Assembly: GCA_035697485.1 (NCBI GenBank)
Contig: DASSCU010000037.1
Coordinates: 35,346-99,345 of the forward strand
Length of the DNA: 64,000 bases
Origin: Actinomycetota bacterium
GTDB taxonomy: Bacteria > Actinomycetota > UBA4738 > HRBIN12
Direction: 5' to 3'
Below the pieces are notes generated by a model. The model was not told the origin of the DNA and made no database searches. It saw only the letters and a program-made list of their open reading frames with translations. Each line of letters starts with the position of its first letter. Positions within the stretch are counted from its first letter, which is position 1. Both the position numbers and the translations under genes were made by a program. This document shows, one piece after another, positions 1-8,493 of this stretch.

Positions 1-440
1 CGGTGGCGCCCGGGCTCGAACAGCGGGAGTCGACGTTCTCGACGCTCGCCGCCCATTTCTTCGAGACGTTCCCGCAGCTCGAGGGGCTGCGATTCTCGCA
101 TCGGTGGGGTGGCGTCATCGATACGTGCAGTCGCTTCTCCGTGATGTTCGGGACCGCCCTCGACGCACGGGTCGCGTACGCGGTCGGCTACACGGGGATG
201 GGGGTCGCGGCCACGCGCTTCGGCGCTCGGACGGCGCTCGATCTGGTCGACGGGCGCGACACCGAGCGCACCAGGCTGCGGCTCGTCCGATCCAAGCCCG
301 TGCCCTTCCCGCCCGAGCCCCTGCGCTCGGTGGGCATCGGGCTGACGACCCGGGCCCTCACGAAGGCCGACCGCAACGCGGGACGCAGAGGCCCCTGGCT
401 GCGTATGCTCGATGCGGTGGGCCTGGGCTTCGACAGCTGA
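1..440 (+). CDS. FAD-dependent oxidoreductase (DAO family), C-terminal part
   Basis: The frame is open at the left edge, so only about the last 145 residues are present. The segment resembles the C-terminal half of D-amino-acid-oxidase/glycine-oxidase-type flavoproteins. It has the strand run ending in a WGGVID-like turn, followed by a YAVGYTGMGVA segment that matches the second FAD-contacting Gly-rich loop of DAO enzymes, and then a helix and basic tail. The GTG at position 3 is in frame but is unlikely to be the true start, because the dinucleotide-binding N-terminus is missing. Oxidative deamination of an amine or amino acid is known for the family; the substrate cannot be read here. It is separated from the next gene by about 190 bp and is probably not part of the polysaccharide operons. 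Confidence 0.75.
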   Translation, partial: VAPGLEQRESTFSTLAAHFFETFPQLEGLRFSHRWGGVIDTCSRFSVMFGTALDARVAYAVGYTGMGVAATRFGARTALDLVDGRDTERTRLRLVRSKPVPFPPEPLRSVGIGLTTRALTKADRNAGRRGPWLRMLDAVGLGFDS

Positions 441-493
441 GATCGCGTTCCTCGGCGGTCGCCATTTCCGCCCGAACGGTCTAATACCGTTGC

Positions 494-510
494 CGTAGCC
501 AAGTGCTACG
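494..510. promoter_or_regulatory. Inverted repeat, variant of the exopolysaccharide-locus operator
   Basis: Six-base arms CGTAGC and GCTACG are separated by five bases, in the 194-bp gap between the oxidoreductase and the epimerase. It resembles the CGTAG-N5-CTACG element found upstream of other genes of the locus, but the distance between the CGTAG and CTACG units is seven rather than five, and no TANNNT box lies at the usual 42-bp distance. The 12 bases from 506 to 517 recur exactly at 20311-20322. Membership in the regulon is therefore doubtful. Confidence 0.35.
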
Positions 511-634
511 TCATCGGGTACAACGGACGCACGCGAGGACGACACCATCCGGCGGGGTCCCCCCGGAACGTGAGCCGGTGGTGGAGGGATCGCCCACGAT
601 GGGTCGGGGCTCGGACGAAAGGAACGGATCAGCG

Positions 635-1624
635 ATGCAGAGACGCGCGGTCGTCGGCGGGGCCGGAGGGTTCATCGGACACCACATGGTCAGGTACCTG
701 AAGGACAAGGGGTACTGGGTCCGCGGTGTCGACATCAAGGAGCCGGAGTACGAGGCCACCGCGGCCGACGATTTCCTGGTGCTCGACCTCCGCGAGTGGG
801 AGAACTGCCTGAAGGCCACCGAGGGCGTCGAGGAGGTCTACCAGCTCGCCGCCGACATGGGCGGCATCGGCTACATCACGGGCAACCGCGTCGACATCGC
901 GCGCAACAACGTGCTGATCAACGCGCACATGCTCGAGGCCGCGTACCGCAACGGCGTGCAGCGTCACTTCTACTCGTCGAGCGCGTGCATCTACCCGATG
1001 TACAAGCAGCACGACCCCGACGTGACCCCGCTGAAGGAAGAGGACGCCTACCCGGCCGACCCGGAGGAGGGCTACGGTTGGGAGAAGCTCTACTCCGAGA
1101 AGCTCTGCCAGTACTACCAGGAGGAAGGCAAGCTCGAGACGCGGGTCGCCCGCTTCCACAACATCTACGGTCCTCTCGGCACCTACGAGGGCGGGCGCGA
1201 GAAGGCTCCCGCGGCGATCAGCCGCAAGGTCGCGCTCGCCGACGACGGCGCCGACATCGAGATCTGGGGCGATGGTCAGCAGACCCGCTCCTTCACCTAC
1301 ATCGACGACTGCGTCGAGGGCATCTACCGCATCGCGCAGAGCGATCACTGGGAACCGTTGAACCTCGGCTCGGACCGGCTCGTCACGATCGACCAGCTGG
1401 TCGATCTCGTCAGCGAGGTCGCCGGCAAGACACTCGTGAAGCAGCACGACCTGACGAAGCCGCAGGGCGTGCGCGGTCGCAACAGCGACAACGACCGCTG
1501 CAAGGAGACGCTCGGATGGGCCCCCGAGGTCACGCTCGAGGACGGCCTCAAATCCACCTACGCGTGGATCGAGCGACAGCTCGAGGAAGCCGGGCGACTG
1601 CAGGTGACGGCGAAGAGCGTGTAG
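635..1624 (+). CDS. NAD-dependent sugar epimerase, GDP-mannose 3,5-epimerase-like
   Basis: This is a 329-residue short-chain dehydrogenase/reductase of the extended type. The Rossmann motif GGAGGFIG is at residues 8-15 and the catalytic YxxxK is Y147-K151, preceded by an SSSACIYP stretch that carries the catalytic Ser and Cys region typical of GDP-mannose 3,5-epimerases. A GDGQQTRSF(T)YIDD block is also typical of that family. It should act in the cytoplasm on a nucleotide sugar for polysaccharide synthesis. The ATG at 635 was chosen over the upstream GTG at 503 because it directly precedes the Rossmann strand and has an AAAGGA ribosome site about 11 bases ahead. A strong hairpin follows the gene. 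The fold is certain; the exact sugar is inferred. Confidence 0.85.
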   Translation: MQRRAVVGGAGGFIGHHMVRYLKDKGYWVRGVDIKEPEYEATAADDFLVLDLREWENCLKATEGVEEVYQLAADMGGIGYITGNRVDIARNNVLINAHMLEAAYRNGVQRHFYSSSACIYPMYKQHDPDVTPLKEEDAYPADPEEGYGWEKLYSEKLCQYYQEEGKLETRVARFHNIYGPLGTYEGGREKAPAAISRKVALADDGADIEIWGDGQQTRSFTYIDDCVEGIYRIAQSDHWEPLNLGSDRLVTIDQLVDLVSEVAGKTLVKQHDLTKPQGVRGRNSDNDRCKETLGWAPEVTLEDGLKSTYAWIERQLEEAGRLQVTAKSV

Positions 1625-1648
1625 GCACCGGGTTGCACCGCAAAGGCC

Positions 1649-1674
1649 GAGGGGCCCCCTGACGGGGGCCCCTC
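1649..1674 (+). terminator. Perfect 11-bp hairpin after the epimerase
   Basis: An uninterrupted inverted repeat has arms at 1649-1659 and 1664-1674 and a four-base TGAC loop, 25 bases after the stop codon. No T-tract follows, as is common for actinobacterial terminators. It separates the epimerase from the promoter of the next gene. Confidence 0.75.
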
Positions 1675-1719
1675 GTGCATCTCGAGGCCGAGTCCGATCC
1701 GGCGATCTCATCCATCCGA

Positions 1720-1774
1720 CGTATGCCCGCTACCGCATCGAGCGGCGGCGATCGGGGCCGCCTCGGGCTACGTT
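1720..1774 (+). promoter_or_regulatory. Candidate operator plus -10 box for the nucleotidyltransferase-kinase gene
   Basis: The operator is CGTAT-GCCCG-CTACC at 1720-1734 (eight of ten arm bases match CGTAG/CTACG). A TANNNT -10 box, TACGTT, is at 1769-1774, starting 42 bases from the operator centre. The predicted transcript start is near 1781 and the TTG start is at 1819. The same geometry is seen at five other promoters of this locus. No convincing -35 hexamer is present, which fits an activated promoter. The operator core GTATGCCCGCTAC recurs at 17769-17781. Confidence 0.55.
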
Positions 1775-1818
1775 CCGACGGTCCTCGTGCCCGTTCGCTC
1801 GATCGCCCGGAGGTGTCC

Positions 1819-3351
1819 TTGGTCACGACAGCGCACGAGCGAGATGCTCACGCGACGCTCCCGCCGTCGGTCGACGTCGACGCGGATGCCGTCCCACCAC
1901 TCGATCTCGTGACGAGGCTCTGTCGGGGCCTGGACGACGCTCGGGTGCCCTACTGCCATTTCAAGAGCAACGAGGCGATCGATCGTTCCCTCAGCGGGGA
2001 GAACGACCTCGACCTGTTGATCGGCGCCGAGGGAGCCGGCCGATTCCTCCAGGTGCTCTCGGAGCTGGGGTTCAAGGAAGGGGTGCCGAACCGGGTCCGG
2101 CGGATGCCGGGGGTCGCGCAGTACTACGGGCACGACGAGCCGAGCGGTCGTCTCGTCCAGGTGCACGCGCATCGACGGCTCGTCTTCGGCGACGACATGA
2201 CGAAGAACTTCGCGCTCGATATCGAGGACGACTACATCGCCGCGGCCGTGCGGGAGCCAGGGACGCTGGCGGTGGCCTCGCCCGAGCACGAACTCCTGCT
2301 GTTCGTCCTGCGGATGGTCGCGAAGCACTGCACGGTCGACGCCATGGTGATGATGCAGGGCCGGCTCAGCCCCTCGGAGCGGCGCGAGCTGATGTGGCTC
2401 TCGGAGCGAGCCGATCTCGACCGCGTCGCGGAGATCGTCGGCTCGCAGCTTCCGTTCCTCGGGTCCGATCTGTTCGGAGCATGTCTCGCCGCGATCCAGC
2501 CACGAGCGCGTCCGTGGCGCAAGGCTCGGGCGGCCGGGAGGCTGCACCGCGCGTTCGCCGAGCATCGCAAGCACGGCCGGATCGCCGACGCGTTCCTTCG
2601 GATCGAGCGCAGGATCGGGCGGGTGGCGCGGCGCGTCCTGCGAGGTCGATCGAAGAAGCGCCTCGCAGGAGGGGGCGCCTTGATCGCCTTCGTCGGCGGC
2701 GATGGAGCGGGCAAGTCCACCGCCGAGCGCGCGATCGCCGGATGGCTGTCGGGACCGTTCGGGGTCGAGCGCATCCACCTCGGCAAACCCCCGCCATCGC
2801 TGTTGACGATCGTGATCAAAGGCCCCATGTACGTGCTCCGCACGATGGGCATGCTTCGGAGCACTCGGGTGCCCGCGGATCACCTTCGAGAGCGGGGTGA
2901 GAACCCGGGCAGGGCCTGGGTGGTATGGCACGTGCTCACGGCTCGGGACCGGTGCCGGCTCTATCGCAAGGCCACCCGAGCGGTCCTCCGGGGCTCGATC
3001 GTCGTGTCGGACCGCTTCCCGCTCGCCGAGGTGCGGACGATGGACGGAGCGAAGACCGGCTGGTTGGCGGATCACGAACGATCGGGACCCGGCGTCCGAT
3101 GGCTCGCGTCGCTGGAGCGGCGCTACTACGAATCCTTCACACCCCCCGATGTCCTGATCGTCCTGCGCGTGGATCCCGACGTCGCCGTGGAGCGGAAGCG
3201 TCATGAGGAGCCGCCGGAGTTCGTGCGACCCAGATCGGAGGAGATCTGGCGCACTGACTGGAGCGGGACGTCCGCCCTCGTGGTGGATTCCGGTCAGGAT
3301 CTCCGAGAGGTCGAGCGCGACGTCCGACATCTCGTGTGGTCGAGGCTGTGA
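1819..3351 (+). CDS. Nucleotidyltransferase-like domain fused to thymidylate-kinase-like P-loop domain
   Basis: The protein has about 510 residues in two parts. The N-terminal part (about 25-260) has a nucleotidyltransferase-like core with a DLDLLIG metal-site motif near residue 63. The C-terminal part (about 288-510) has a Walker A motif GGDGAGKST near residue 293, an SDRF motif and a thymidylate-kinase-like lid, so it is a P-loop kinase. The TTG at 1819 is preferred because a CGGAGG ribosome site lies five bases upstream and the residues before it (from 1675) look non-coding and overlap the preceding promoter. Proteins of this build occur in exopolysaccharide and capsule loci, but their substrate is not known to me. 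It overlaps the next gene by four bases (GTGA), so the two are translationally coupled. Confidence 0.75.
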   Translation: MVTTAHERDAHATLPPSVDVDADAVPPLDLVTRLCRGLDDARVPYCHFKSNEAIDRSLSGENDLDLLIGAEGAGRFLQVLSELGFKEGVPNRVRRMPGVAQYYGHDEPSGRLVQVHAHRRLVFGDDMTKNFALDIEDDYIAAAVREPGTLAVASPEHELLLFVLRMVAKHCTVDAMVMMQGRLSPSERRELMWLSERADLDRVAEIVGSQLPFLGSDLFGACLAAIQPRARPWRKARAAGRLHRAFAEHRKHGRIADAFLRIERRIGRVARRVLRGRSKKRLAGGGALIAFVGGDGAGKSTAERAIAGWLSGPFGVERIHLGKPPPSLLTIVIKGPMYVLRTMGMLRSTRVPADHLRERGENPGRAWVVWHVLTARDRCRLYRKATRAVLRGSIVVSDRFPLAEVRTMDGAKTGWLADHERSGPGVRWLASLERRYYESFTPPDVLIVLRVDPDVAVERKRHEEPPEFVRPRSEEIWRTDWSGTSALVVDSGQDLREVERDVRHLVWSRL

Positions 3352-4130
3352 GCGTCGAAACCCGGCTGTCGCGTGCGGTGATCGTCGAGCTGTGCGGGCT
3401 CCCGGGTGCCGGGAAGACCTCCCTCGCATCGGCCCTCGGGCACGTGCAGGACGGTGCCTCCTTCCTTCGCCCGACCCTCGGGATCGCGCCCGACGTCTCG
3501 GCCGAGCGTCGCCTCGCTCGTAAGCTCGGCCTGGTCGCGGTCGAAACGATCCGACGCCCGGTCCTCGAAGCGAAGATCGCCAGCCGGATCGGGCGATCCG
3601 GGCAGCCGGGAACGGTGGAGGCCGTGTCGCGCTGGGTGCAGTGGGCGAGCACGCAGTCGCTGATGGGCAGGGCACGAGGTACACCCCAGGTCCACTTGTT
3701 CGATGAGGGCGTGGTCCAGGCGCTGTGGTCCCTCGCCCTGCGTGGAGATCCCGCCGCGACCCTCGGGACGCTCAGCGGCTCGGTCGGTCGATGGTCGTTC
3801 CCCGACGTCGTGATCGTGCTGGATCCGCCCGTCGAGCTGCTGGTTCGCCGGCTCCGCGATCGGCGGTCGGCGCACAGCCGCCTGCAGCGGCTCTCCGATG
3901 ATGCTGAGCTCCACGCCGAGCTCGTTCGAGGGCGTGCGCTCCTGGACCGGCTCATCACCTGGTGGCGATCGGCGGCGCCCGACGAGGCATCGGTGATCCG
4001 GATCGGAGGGGCGTATCACGACCCCGGCGTGGTGATGCATGCGATCGATGCGGCCGTACACCGGATCGATGCGAAGCCACCCATCGTCGCCGTAGGCGGG
4101 CGCGAGGGGGCATCGGCCGCCGGACCGTGA
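3348..4130 (+). CDS. P-loop kinase-like protein of the exopolysaccharide locus
   Basis: This is a 260-residue cytoplasmic protein with a Walker A motif GLPGAGKTS at about residues 17-25 and a VIVLDPPVELLVRR segment that resembles the Walker B/lid region of nucleoside- or adenylylsulfate-type kinases. A GTG start at 3348 overlaps the TGA of the preceding gene in a GTGA junction; another in-frame GTG lies at 3336. The tight coupling with the nucleotidyltransferase-kinase suggests the two act together, perhaps phosphorylating a polysaccharide precursor or modifying group. The substrate cannot be inferred. Confidence 0.7.
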   Translation: MSVETRLSRAVIVELCGLPGAGKTSLASALGHVQDGASFLRPTLGIAPDVSAERRLARKLGLVAVETIRRPVLEAKIASRIGRSGQPGTVEAVSRWVQWASTQSLMGRARGTPQVHLFDEGVVQALWSLALRGDPAATLGTLSGSVGRWSFPDVVIVLDPPVELLVRRLRDRRSAHSRLQRLSDDAELHAELVRGRALLDRLITWWRSAAPDEASVIRIGGAYHDPGVVMHAIDAAVHRIDAKPPIVAVGGREGASAAGP

Positions 4131-4139
4131 TGCTGCATA

Positions 4140-4198
4140 CGACGTAGACGACCTACGTCGCCGACCGCGTGTATCCGTCGTCGGGGACCGCCTAGATT
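4140..4198 (+). promoter_or_regulatory. Operator (perfect inverted repeat) and -10 box upstream of the chain-length gene
   Basis: Perfect eight-base arms at 4140-4147 and 4153-4160 flank a five-base spacer; the core is CGTAG-ACGAC-CTACG at 4143-4157. A TAGATT -10 box lies at 4193-4198, 43 bases from the operator centre. The predicted transcript start is near 4205, giving a leader of about 95 bases before the GTG at 4300. This is the longest version of the shared element. Confidence 0.6.
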
Positions 4199-4299
4199 GA
4201 CGAACCCTGCGCGGTCCGGGTCCGCGCATCAGGCCGTGGTGAGGCGGGGACGGTCCCGCGCCGGCCCGACGCCGCATCGACGGAGGTGGAAGGGAGAGC

Positions 4300-5631
4300 G
4301 TGGATCTGAACGAAGCGTTCCGGCGCATCTTCTACGCCCACCGACGTGCGATCGTCTTGTGCGTCGTCCTCGGCATCGGGGCAGGGGTGGCCCTGGCGTC
4401 GATCGGTCCGCCCTCCTACACGGCGCGTTCGCGGGTCACGATCGGCGATCGCTCCGCCGACGCGACCGGAGAACTGGTGTCGATCGCGGATGCGGCCGAG
4501 GCGATTGCGACCAGCCGCTCGGTGCTCGCGAGCGCGACGCAGGCCGCGGGGCTGAACGGCGCCCCGGTCGTCATCGACCCGGCTGCGGTCTCGGTCAAGA
4601 CGCTGGGGTCATCGGAGTTCCTGGAGCTCTCGGTCACCGCCGATGATGTGACCACCGCAACCGCCATCGCGAACAGTCTGGCCGACGAGGTCGTCGAGCG
4701 GTGGGCGGAGGTGAGCGGCGGGTCGAGCGGCCAGGCGTTCGCGCTCGTCGAGGAGACACTCAACGGGGTACTCGAGAAGACCGCGACGCTCGACGAGCAG
4801 ATCACCCTCCTCGGGCTGAAGCTGAACGAGGGAGGTCCCGACCGGGAGCAGGTCCAGGCTCGTCGCGACGCATTGGTCGCCGAGCGAGAGGCGTTGGATC
4901 GACAGCGGGTGTCGTACGAGGCGCAGCTGAGCGCCTTGTTGGTCGAGGCCGCGAGCCGTACCGCGCCTCAGGTCATCGACCCGGCGGTGCCGCCGCCCGC
5001 TGCGGACTCACGACACACCGTGCCGATGGCCGTGCTCGGAGCCCTCCTGGGCTTCCTCGTCGGCGCGGGCGTCGCGGGGCTGATCGAGGCGGTCAGCCCC
5101 ACGCTCGTGGGGGCCTCCGCGGTCGGCGACGCGCTCGGGGTGCCCGTGCTCGGAACGTTGTCGAGGCTCAGCGATCGGGACTCCGTGGCATCCGAACGGG
5201 CGGTCGTGAACACACGGCTCGCCGCGTCGAGGGCGAAGGCGTCGACGCTGGAGCTCGTTGCGATGGGTCCGGCGATCGACCTCGAGTCGATCTCATCCAC
5301 CCTCGAGGGCGACGATGGGCCGAGCGCTTCGGACCGAGCCGCGGGAAGGCGCGGGCGCGGTCAGCTCGTGGTCCGCAGCTTCGGCGCCGATGTGACGGGT
5401 TCCGTGAACCTGTCGAGGACGGCGGTGCCCGCGGCTGCGGCCCTGGTCGCGGTGGCGCCATCGGTGGTCAAGCGGTCGTTCGTCCGAGAGATCCGCAATG
5501 CCCACGCGGTCACGGGGTGGGAGATCCTCGGCGTGCTCGTCTACGACCACGCCGGCAGGCGGGCCGTTCGGCGTCGGAAGCAGCGAGCACCAGGGGTGCC
5601 GGCCCGAGAGCTCGCCCCCAAGGCGAGCTGA
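4300..5631 (+). CDS. Wzz-like polysaccharide chain-length/co-polymerase protein
   Basis: This 443-residue membrane protein has a short cytoplasmic N-terminus, a first transmembrane helix at about residues 18-36, and an extracytoplasmic Wzz domain with a predicted coiled coil at about 145-215. A second helix at about 243-263 carries the Pro/Gly-rich stretch typical of polysaccharide co-polymerases. The cytoplasmic tail (about 265-443) looks like the remnant of a BY-kinase or CpsC/D-type domain: it keeps a GWEILGVLVYD strand but has no Walker A or B motif and no Tyr-rich tail. The GTG start follows a GGAAGGGAGA ribosome site. It heads a set with the polymerase and flippase genes and should control polymer length. 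Confidence 0.8.
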   Translation: MDLNEAFRRIFYAHRRAIVLCVVLGIGAGVALASIGPPSYTARSRVTIGDRSADATGELVSIADAAEAIATSRSVLASATQAAGLNGAPVVIDPAAVSVKTLGSSEFLELSVTADDVTTATAIANSLADEVVERWAEVSGGSSGQAFALVEETLNGVLEKTATLDEQITLLGLKLNEGGPDREQVQARRDALVAEREALDRQRVSYEAQLSALLVEAASRTAPQVIDPAVPPPAADSRHTVPMAVLGALLGFLVGAGVAGLIEAVSPTLVGASAVGDALGVPVLGTLSRLSDRDSVASERAVVNTRLAASRAKASTLELVAMGPAIDLESISSTLEGDDGPSASDRAAGRRGRGQLVVRSFGADVTGSVNLSRTAVPAAAALVAVAPSVVKRSFVREIRNAHAVTGWEILGVLVYDHAGRRAVRRRKQRAPGVPARELAPKAS

Positions 5632-5636
5632 CCCCG

Positions 5637-6953
5637 ATGACCCCGGAGCTCGTTGCGGCTCCGCCCATGACTGCGGGGCGAGAGACGGCGGCGCTCGCCG
5701 CGCATCGATGGGCCGCCATGGCGGTCGGGGTCAGCATCTGGCTGGTGCCGGTCCTCCAACCTGGTCTGGGGCCGGTGCGACCTGCCGATTTCGCCATCGT
5801 CGGTGCGACGGCCGTCGTCTTCCTCTGGCTCGGCTGGAGCCAGGTGCCCCTGCAGATGCCGTTCGTGGCGTCGATGACCCTGTTCTGCATCGCCGGGCTC
5901 GTCGCGGCCCTCGCGAGCCACCATCCGACGGTCGGGGTCATCGCCGTCGTGCAGGACCTGGTCTTGCTGGCGTGGGGTCTGGCGATCGCGAACGTGTGCA
6001 GGACCCCCGAGACGCTCGCCTCGATCCTCAGGGCGTGGGTGTGGAGCGCGACGGTCGCAGCCTCGATCGTGATCGTCGGAGGGGTGACCGGGATCTCGGC
6101 GCTCTCGGGGCAGGAGATCGCCGGAGGGCGTGCGTCGCTCGCGTTCGACAATCCGAATCAGGCCGGCGCCTACTTCGCGTGCGCCTTCTTCGTGATCCTG
6201 AGTTCGGGCTCGATCCTCACGCGGCGTCGGAAGACCGTGACGGCGACCATCGTCGCGGTGGGGGTGCTGTTCTCCGCATCGAACGCGGCCATCGGTGGGA
6301 TCCTGCTCGGCCTCGTCCTCGCGGGCATCCTGTCGATCGCGAGGCGTCGCGACATCGTGAGCGCGATCGCCGCCGCGTCGATCGCCGCGGTCGCGGTCGT
6401 GGGGGTGGCGGTGGCGTTCGTGCGCCTCGACGTCGCGGCGGCGGCTCAGGAGAGCGACATCAGGCTCCTGAGGAACACGCTCGGACGAGGTGAGGAGAGC
6501 GCCGGCGATCGCCTCGGACGCTGGGAGAGTCTCGGCGACGCGTACCTCCAGTACCCCGTCTCGGGCTACGGAGCCGCCGCGACCAAGGCGGTGCTGGACG
6601 AAGGGCCGTTCAACGACGCCAAGGGGGCCCACAACGACTACGCGGCCGCACTCGTGGAACGGGGTCTGATGGGATCGATCGCCCTCATCCTCCTGATCGC
6701 ATCGGTGGCGAGGAGGATGGCGTCGTTCGCGATCCGGCCCCTCGCCCCGGCGTACGCGGCCGTGCTGGGCGCCCCGCAGTTCCTCGCGGGCGCCTTGCTC
6801 GTCCTGGCGATCTCCTCGCTCACCCACGAGATCCTTCATTTCCGCAACGTGTGGGCCTTGCTCGGCCTGATCGCCGCCGTCTCCCTCTGGGCGCGGCCCG
6901 ACGGGGCACGTGCCACCACCACCGAGGGCATCGGCGAGGAGGCCGGGTCGTGA
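5637..6953 (+). CDS. O-antigen polymerase/ligase-like membrane protein (Wzy family)
   Basis: The protein has 438 residues and about 10-12 predicted membrane helices. A large extracytoplasmic loop near residue 300 is followed by the HNDYAAALVERGLMG motif, a signature of the Wzy_C/O-antigen ligase family. The ATG at 5637 lies six bases after the chain-length stop codon; an AAGGCGAG site precedes it. The longer upstream frame is a shadow of the chain-length gene. It should polymerise or ligate lipid-linked oligosaccharide units on the outer face of the membrane. It overlaps the flippase by four bases. Confidence 0.8.
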   Translation: MTPELVAAPPMTAGRETAALAAHRWAAMAVGVSIWLVPVLQPGLGPVRPADFAIVGATAVVFLWLGWSQVPLQMPFVASMTLFCIAGLVAALASHHPTVGVIAVVQDLVLLAWGLAIANVCRTPETLASILRAWVWSATVAASIVIVGGVTGISALSGQEIAGGRASLAFDNPNQAGAYFACAFFVILSSGSILTRRRKTVTATIVAVGVLFSASNAAIGGILLGLVLAGILSIARRRDIVSAIAAASIAAVAVVGVAVAFVRLDVAAAAQESDIRLLRNTLGRGEESAGDRLGRWESLGDAYLQYPVSGYGAAATKAVLDEGPFNDAKGAHNDYAAALVERGLMGSIALILLIASVARRMASFAIRPLAPAYAAVLGAPQFLAGALLVLAISSLTHEILHFRNVWALLGLIAAVSLWARPDGARATTTEGIGEEAGS

Positions 6954-8431
6954 CGTCGTCGGCCGATCCGATCGGCGCCGGTCGTTCGGTCGGGCTCGTG
7001 CTGGCCTCGAACACCGGCTGGCGGCTCCTGGCGTTCGGCGCCCGGACGCTGGGCGGACTGCTCGCCACCGTGCTGCTCGCCCACCTCGAGGGACCGGCCG
7101 GCCTGGGCCGGTTCCAGTTCGCGCTGACGCTGACACTGCTGCTGAGCTTCGCGGTGGCGTTCGGCCTGCCCAAGCTCCTCGTGCGAGAGCTCGCCAGGCG
7201 TCCGGGCGAGATGCGGGACGTGGTCGAGACCGCGATGACGACCGCCGGGCTCGCCGGAGTCGCCGTGACGGCGCTCATGTTCGTGTTCGGGCTGCTCTTC
7301 GATGCGGGCACCACGGTGCTGGTGCTGGCCGGCCTCGCGCTCATGGTCGATTCGGTGATGCGGATCACGATGGCGCCGTTCTGGGCCCTGGAGAGGATGC
7401 GGTACGAGGCGCTGGCGGTGGGGGTGCAGGAGGGCGCGTTCGTGCTCCTGACGATCGGGGTGTTGGTCGGCGGGGCCGGCGCCGCGGGGGTGATGGCTGC
7501 CTACCTCGCGTCGCGTCTGGTCGGTCTCGTCGCGGCGTGGCTGATCGTGGCCACGAAGCTCCGCATCACGCTGGTCCCTCGATGGCATGCGGGAGCCGTG
7601 GCGCCGCTGCTGAAGAAGTCCATGCCGTTCGCGCTCGACGACGCGTTGTCGCTCGCGTACATCCGGCTCGACACGATCCTGCTGGGGATCATGGTCGGCC
7701 CCCACGCCGTCGGCCTCTACCAGTCCGCCACGAACCTCGTCCTGTACCTCAACATCCTTCCTCGGATGCTCAACATGTCGATGTACCCGCGCATGAGCCG
7801 CGCCTGGCCGGGGCGGGTCGCGGAGCTCCGCCGGCTGCTCGACTCCTCCGTGTTGATCCTCGGCGCCATCGCGATGCCGATCACCGTCGGATCGTTCCTG
7901 CTCGCGCCCAGGGTCTTCGAGGTGCTGTACGGAAGCAGCTTCGAGCGGGCGGTGCTCGCCTACCAGCTCCTCGTCCCGATCATCCCTCTGCGCATGCTCG
8001 GGAACTCCCTCGGCACCGCCCTGACGGCCGCCGACCATCAGACGCAGCGAACCGTTGCCGTCGGCGTCGCCGCGGCCGTGAACCTCGGGCTGAACCTCGC
8101 GCTGATCCCGCAGTGGTCCTACTTCGGAGCGGTCGCAGCGACGATCGTGACCGAGACCGGCCTGTTCGTGGCGTATGCGGTGATGGTTCGTCGGGTGTCG
8201 GGCGCCACCTGCCTCTTCACCGCGGTCCTCGTTCCAGGGCTCGCCTGCATCCCGCTCGCCGCCGCGGTCGTGCTGCTCGCTGATCTGCCCCTGGCCGTCG
8301 TCGTGGTCGCGGCCGGCTGTGTCTACGTCGTGGCCTTGTGCGGGCTCGTCGTCATCAGCGCTCGCGAGCGTAGCCTGCGGCCTCGTGCGGTCGCGACCGC
8401 CTTCCTCAAGCTGTCGCCACGGATGACCTGA
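6950..8431 (+). CDS. Polysaccharide flippase (Wzx/MOP superfamily)
   Basis: A 493-residue integral membrane protein with about 14 helices, typical of Wzx/MviN-like lipid-linked oligosaccharide flippases. The helices have conserved spacing, with charged residues in helices 1, 7 and 8 (DDALSLAYIRLDTILLG). The GTG start at 6950 overlaps the preceding stop as GTGA. Together with the chain-length protein and the polymerase it makes a complete Wzx/Wzy-dependent export set. The gene ends about 190 bp before the sensor kinase, with an AT-richer regulatory gap between. Confidence 0.8.
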   Translation: MTSSADPIGAGRSVGLVLASNTGWRLLAFGARTLGGLLATVLLAHLEGPAGLGRFQFALTLTLLLSFAVAFGLPKLLVRELARRPGEMRDVVETAMTTAGLAGVAVTALMFVFGLLFDAGTTVLVLAGLALMVDSVMRITMAPFWALERMRYEALAVGVQEGAFVLLTIGVLVGGAGAAGVMAAYLASRLVGLVAAWLIVATKLRITLVPRWHAGAVAPLLKKSMPFALDDALSLAYIRLDTILLGIMVGPHAVGLYQSATNLVLYLNILPRMLNMSMYPRMSRAWPGRVAELRRLLDSSVLILGAIAMPITVGSFLLAPRVFEVLYGSSFERAVLAYQLLVPIIPLRMLGNSLGTALTAADHQTQRTVAVGVAAAVNLGLNLALIPQWSYFGAVAATIVTETGLFVAYAVMVRRVSGATCLFTAVLVPGLACIPLAAAVVLLADLPLAVVVVAAGCVYVVALCGLVVISARERSLRPRAVATAFLKLSPRMT

Positions 8432-8493
8432 AGCGAACCTGGGGAGAACTCGGTGGGTAAGATTCTCCACAGGAAGAGACCCTGCTCCGCAGT

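Noticed and set aside
494..517. Full regulon membership for the inverted repeat before the first epimerase.
   Set aside because: Its CGTAG and CTACG units are seven rather than five bases apart and there is no TANNNT box at 42-43 bp; it is listed only as a variant.
629..1711. Long open frames on the strand opposite to clear genes (for example 629-1711 minus, 1768-3684 minus, 15936-17513 plus, 32766-34718 minus, 39727-41868 plus).
   Set aside because: At about 70% G+C, antisense frames stay open by chance. Their translations are rich in Arg, Gly, His and Asp with no motifs, while the opposite strand encodes recognisable proteins.
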